DNA of 64,000 nucleotides, taken from the NCBI GenBank assembly GCA_950295325.1, contig OX485803.1, positions 32,541,554 to 32,605,553 of the forward strand. Direction: 5' to 3'. This DNA comes from Polytrichum commune (taxonomy: Eukaryota > Streptophyta > Polytrichopsida > Polytrichales > Polytrichaceae). The notes under the pieces were generated by a model that worked only from the letters and a program-made list of their open reading frames with translations, was not told where the DNA came from and did not search any database. Of the stretch, positions 63,640-64,000 are shown piece after piece. Each line of letters opens with the position of its first letter. Position 1 is the stretch's first letter. Made by a program: the position numbers and the translations under genes.

Positions 63640-64000
63640 ATCCTTGTGCTTGTGAGGGAGGGTTTGTGTGAGGGATAAGTTATCCACACTATTTTGTGAC
63701 ACTATTTTGAGTTTTGAAAGATTGACTTGAATCAAGCATTAAATACCGACTGTGAATTCATGCATTTGATATCAATGCACATGCCAAAACATAACTGTGT
63801 CAATGGCACTATCACACTGCAATGGCTCAATTTCTTGCAATAAGATGTGATTTTTCAATGAGACTGCATGATTATCACACAAACAATTAACGCAGAAGAA
63901 AGACAAACTTTGGAACTAGTTCGGCAACAGCAAATACAATATAATCACTGGAGATTGAAAAGAAGAACATTTGCTTAGTTTAGTTTCTAGGGTTTAGTGT
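63640..64000. other. Non-coding DNA at the window end
   Basis: AT-rich sequence with no gene, repeat or RNA recognised. Confidence 0.5.

Overview
This window reads as nuclear DNA of a streptophyte, most likely a seed-free land plant; that assignment is an inference. The evidence is GT-AG introns, TATA-type promoters, plant-lineage Ty3 and Ty1 retrotransposons, a hAT transposon, a calmodulin-like EF-hand gene and a short interstitial CCCTAAA tract. Nothing looks bacterial or organellar. Gene density is low and most of the DNA is mobile or repetitive.

Layout. 1-7.4 kb: the pol-bearing 3' part of a Ty3 retrotransposon. 8.0-15.0 kb (minus): copy 1 of an unusual multi-exon gene with a ParB/DGQHR-like domain, a degenerate DNA-methyltransferase-like region, a low-complexity linker and an FCP1-like HAD phosphatase domain. 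15.0-16.1 kb: an array of 22-bp palindromes. 16.1-22.0 kb: a complete young Ty1/copia element with apparently identical 192-bp LTRs and a CCAAA target duplication, inserted into the last palindrome of that array. 22-26.4 kb: AT-rich DNA with no gene seen. 26.4-27.1 kb: a second palindrome array. 27.3-48.8 kb: a DUF7869-type gene split in its coding sequence by an 18.4-kb hAT element (8-bp TSD GTAACACC, 14-bp TIRs). The hAT carries an intact-looking transposase, a RING protein, a small acidic protein and an atypical protein kinase. 49.9-50.8 kb: a four-EF-hand protein gene. 52.6-62.4 kb (minus): copy 2 of the ParB/MTase-like/FCP1 gene, with a second palindrome family in its intron and upstream DNA.

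The main novelty is the association of the ParB/MTase-like/FCP1 family with short perfect palindromes. Two palindrome families with different arms share the core TCG-NN-CGA. They occupy the same intron in the two paralogues, lie upstream of both, and in copy 1 also sit in frame inside a coding exon. The second novelty is the giant hAT: three of its genes have a TATA box next to an array of GTCCGC motifs, and such arrays were seen only inside the element. Both ParB-type copies and the DUF7869 gene carry in-frame stops, so they may be decaying; the copia pol, the hAT transposase, the RING, kinase and EF-hand genes look intact.
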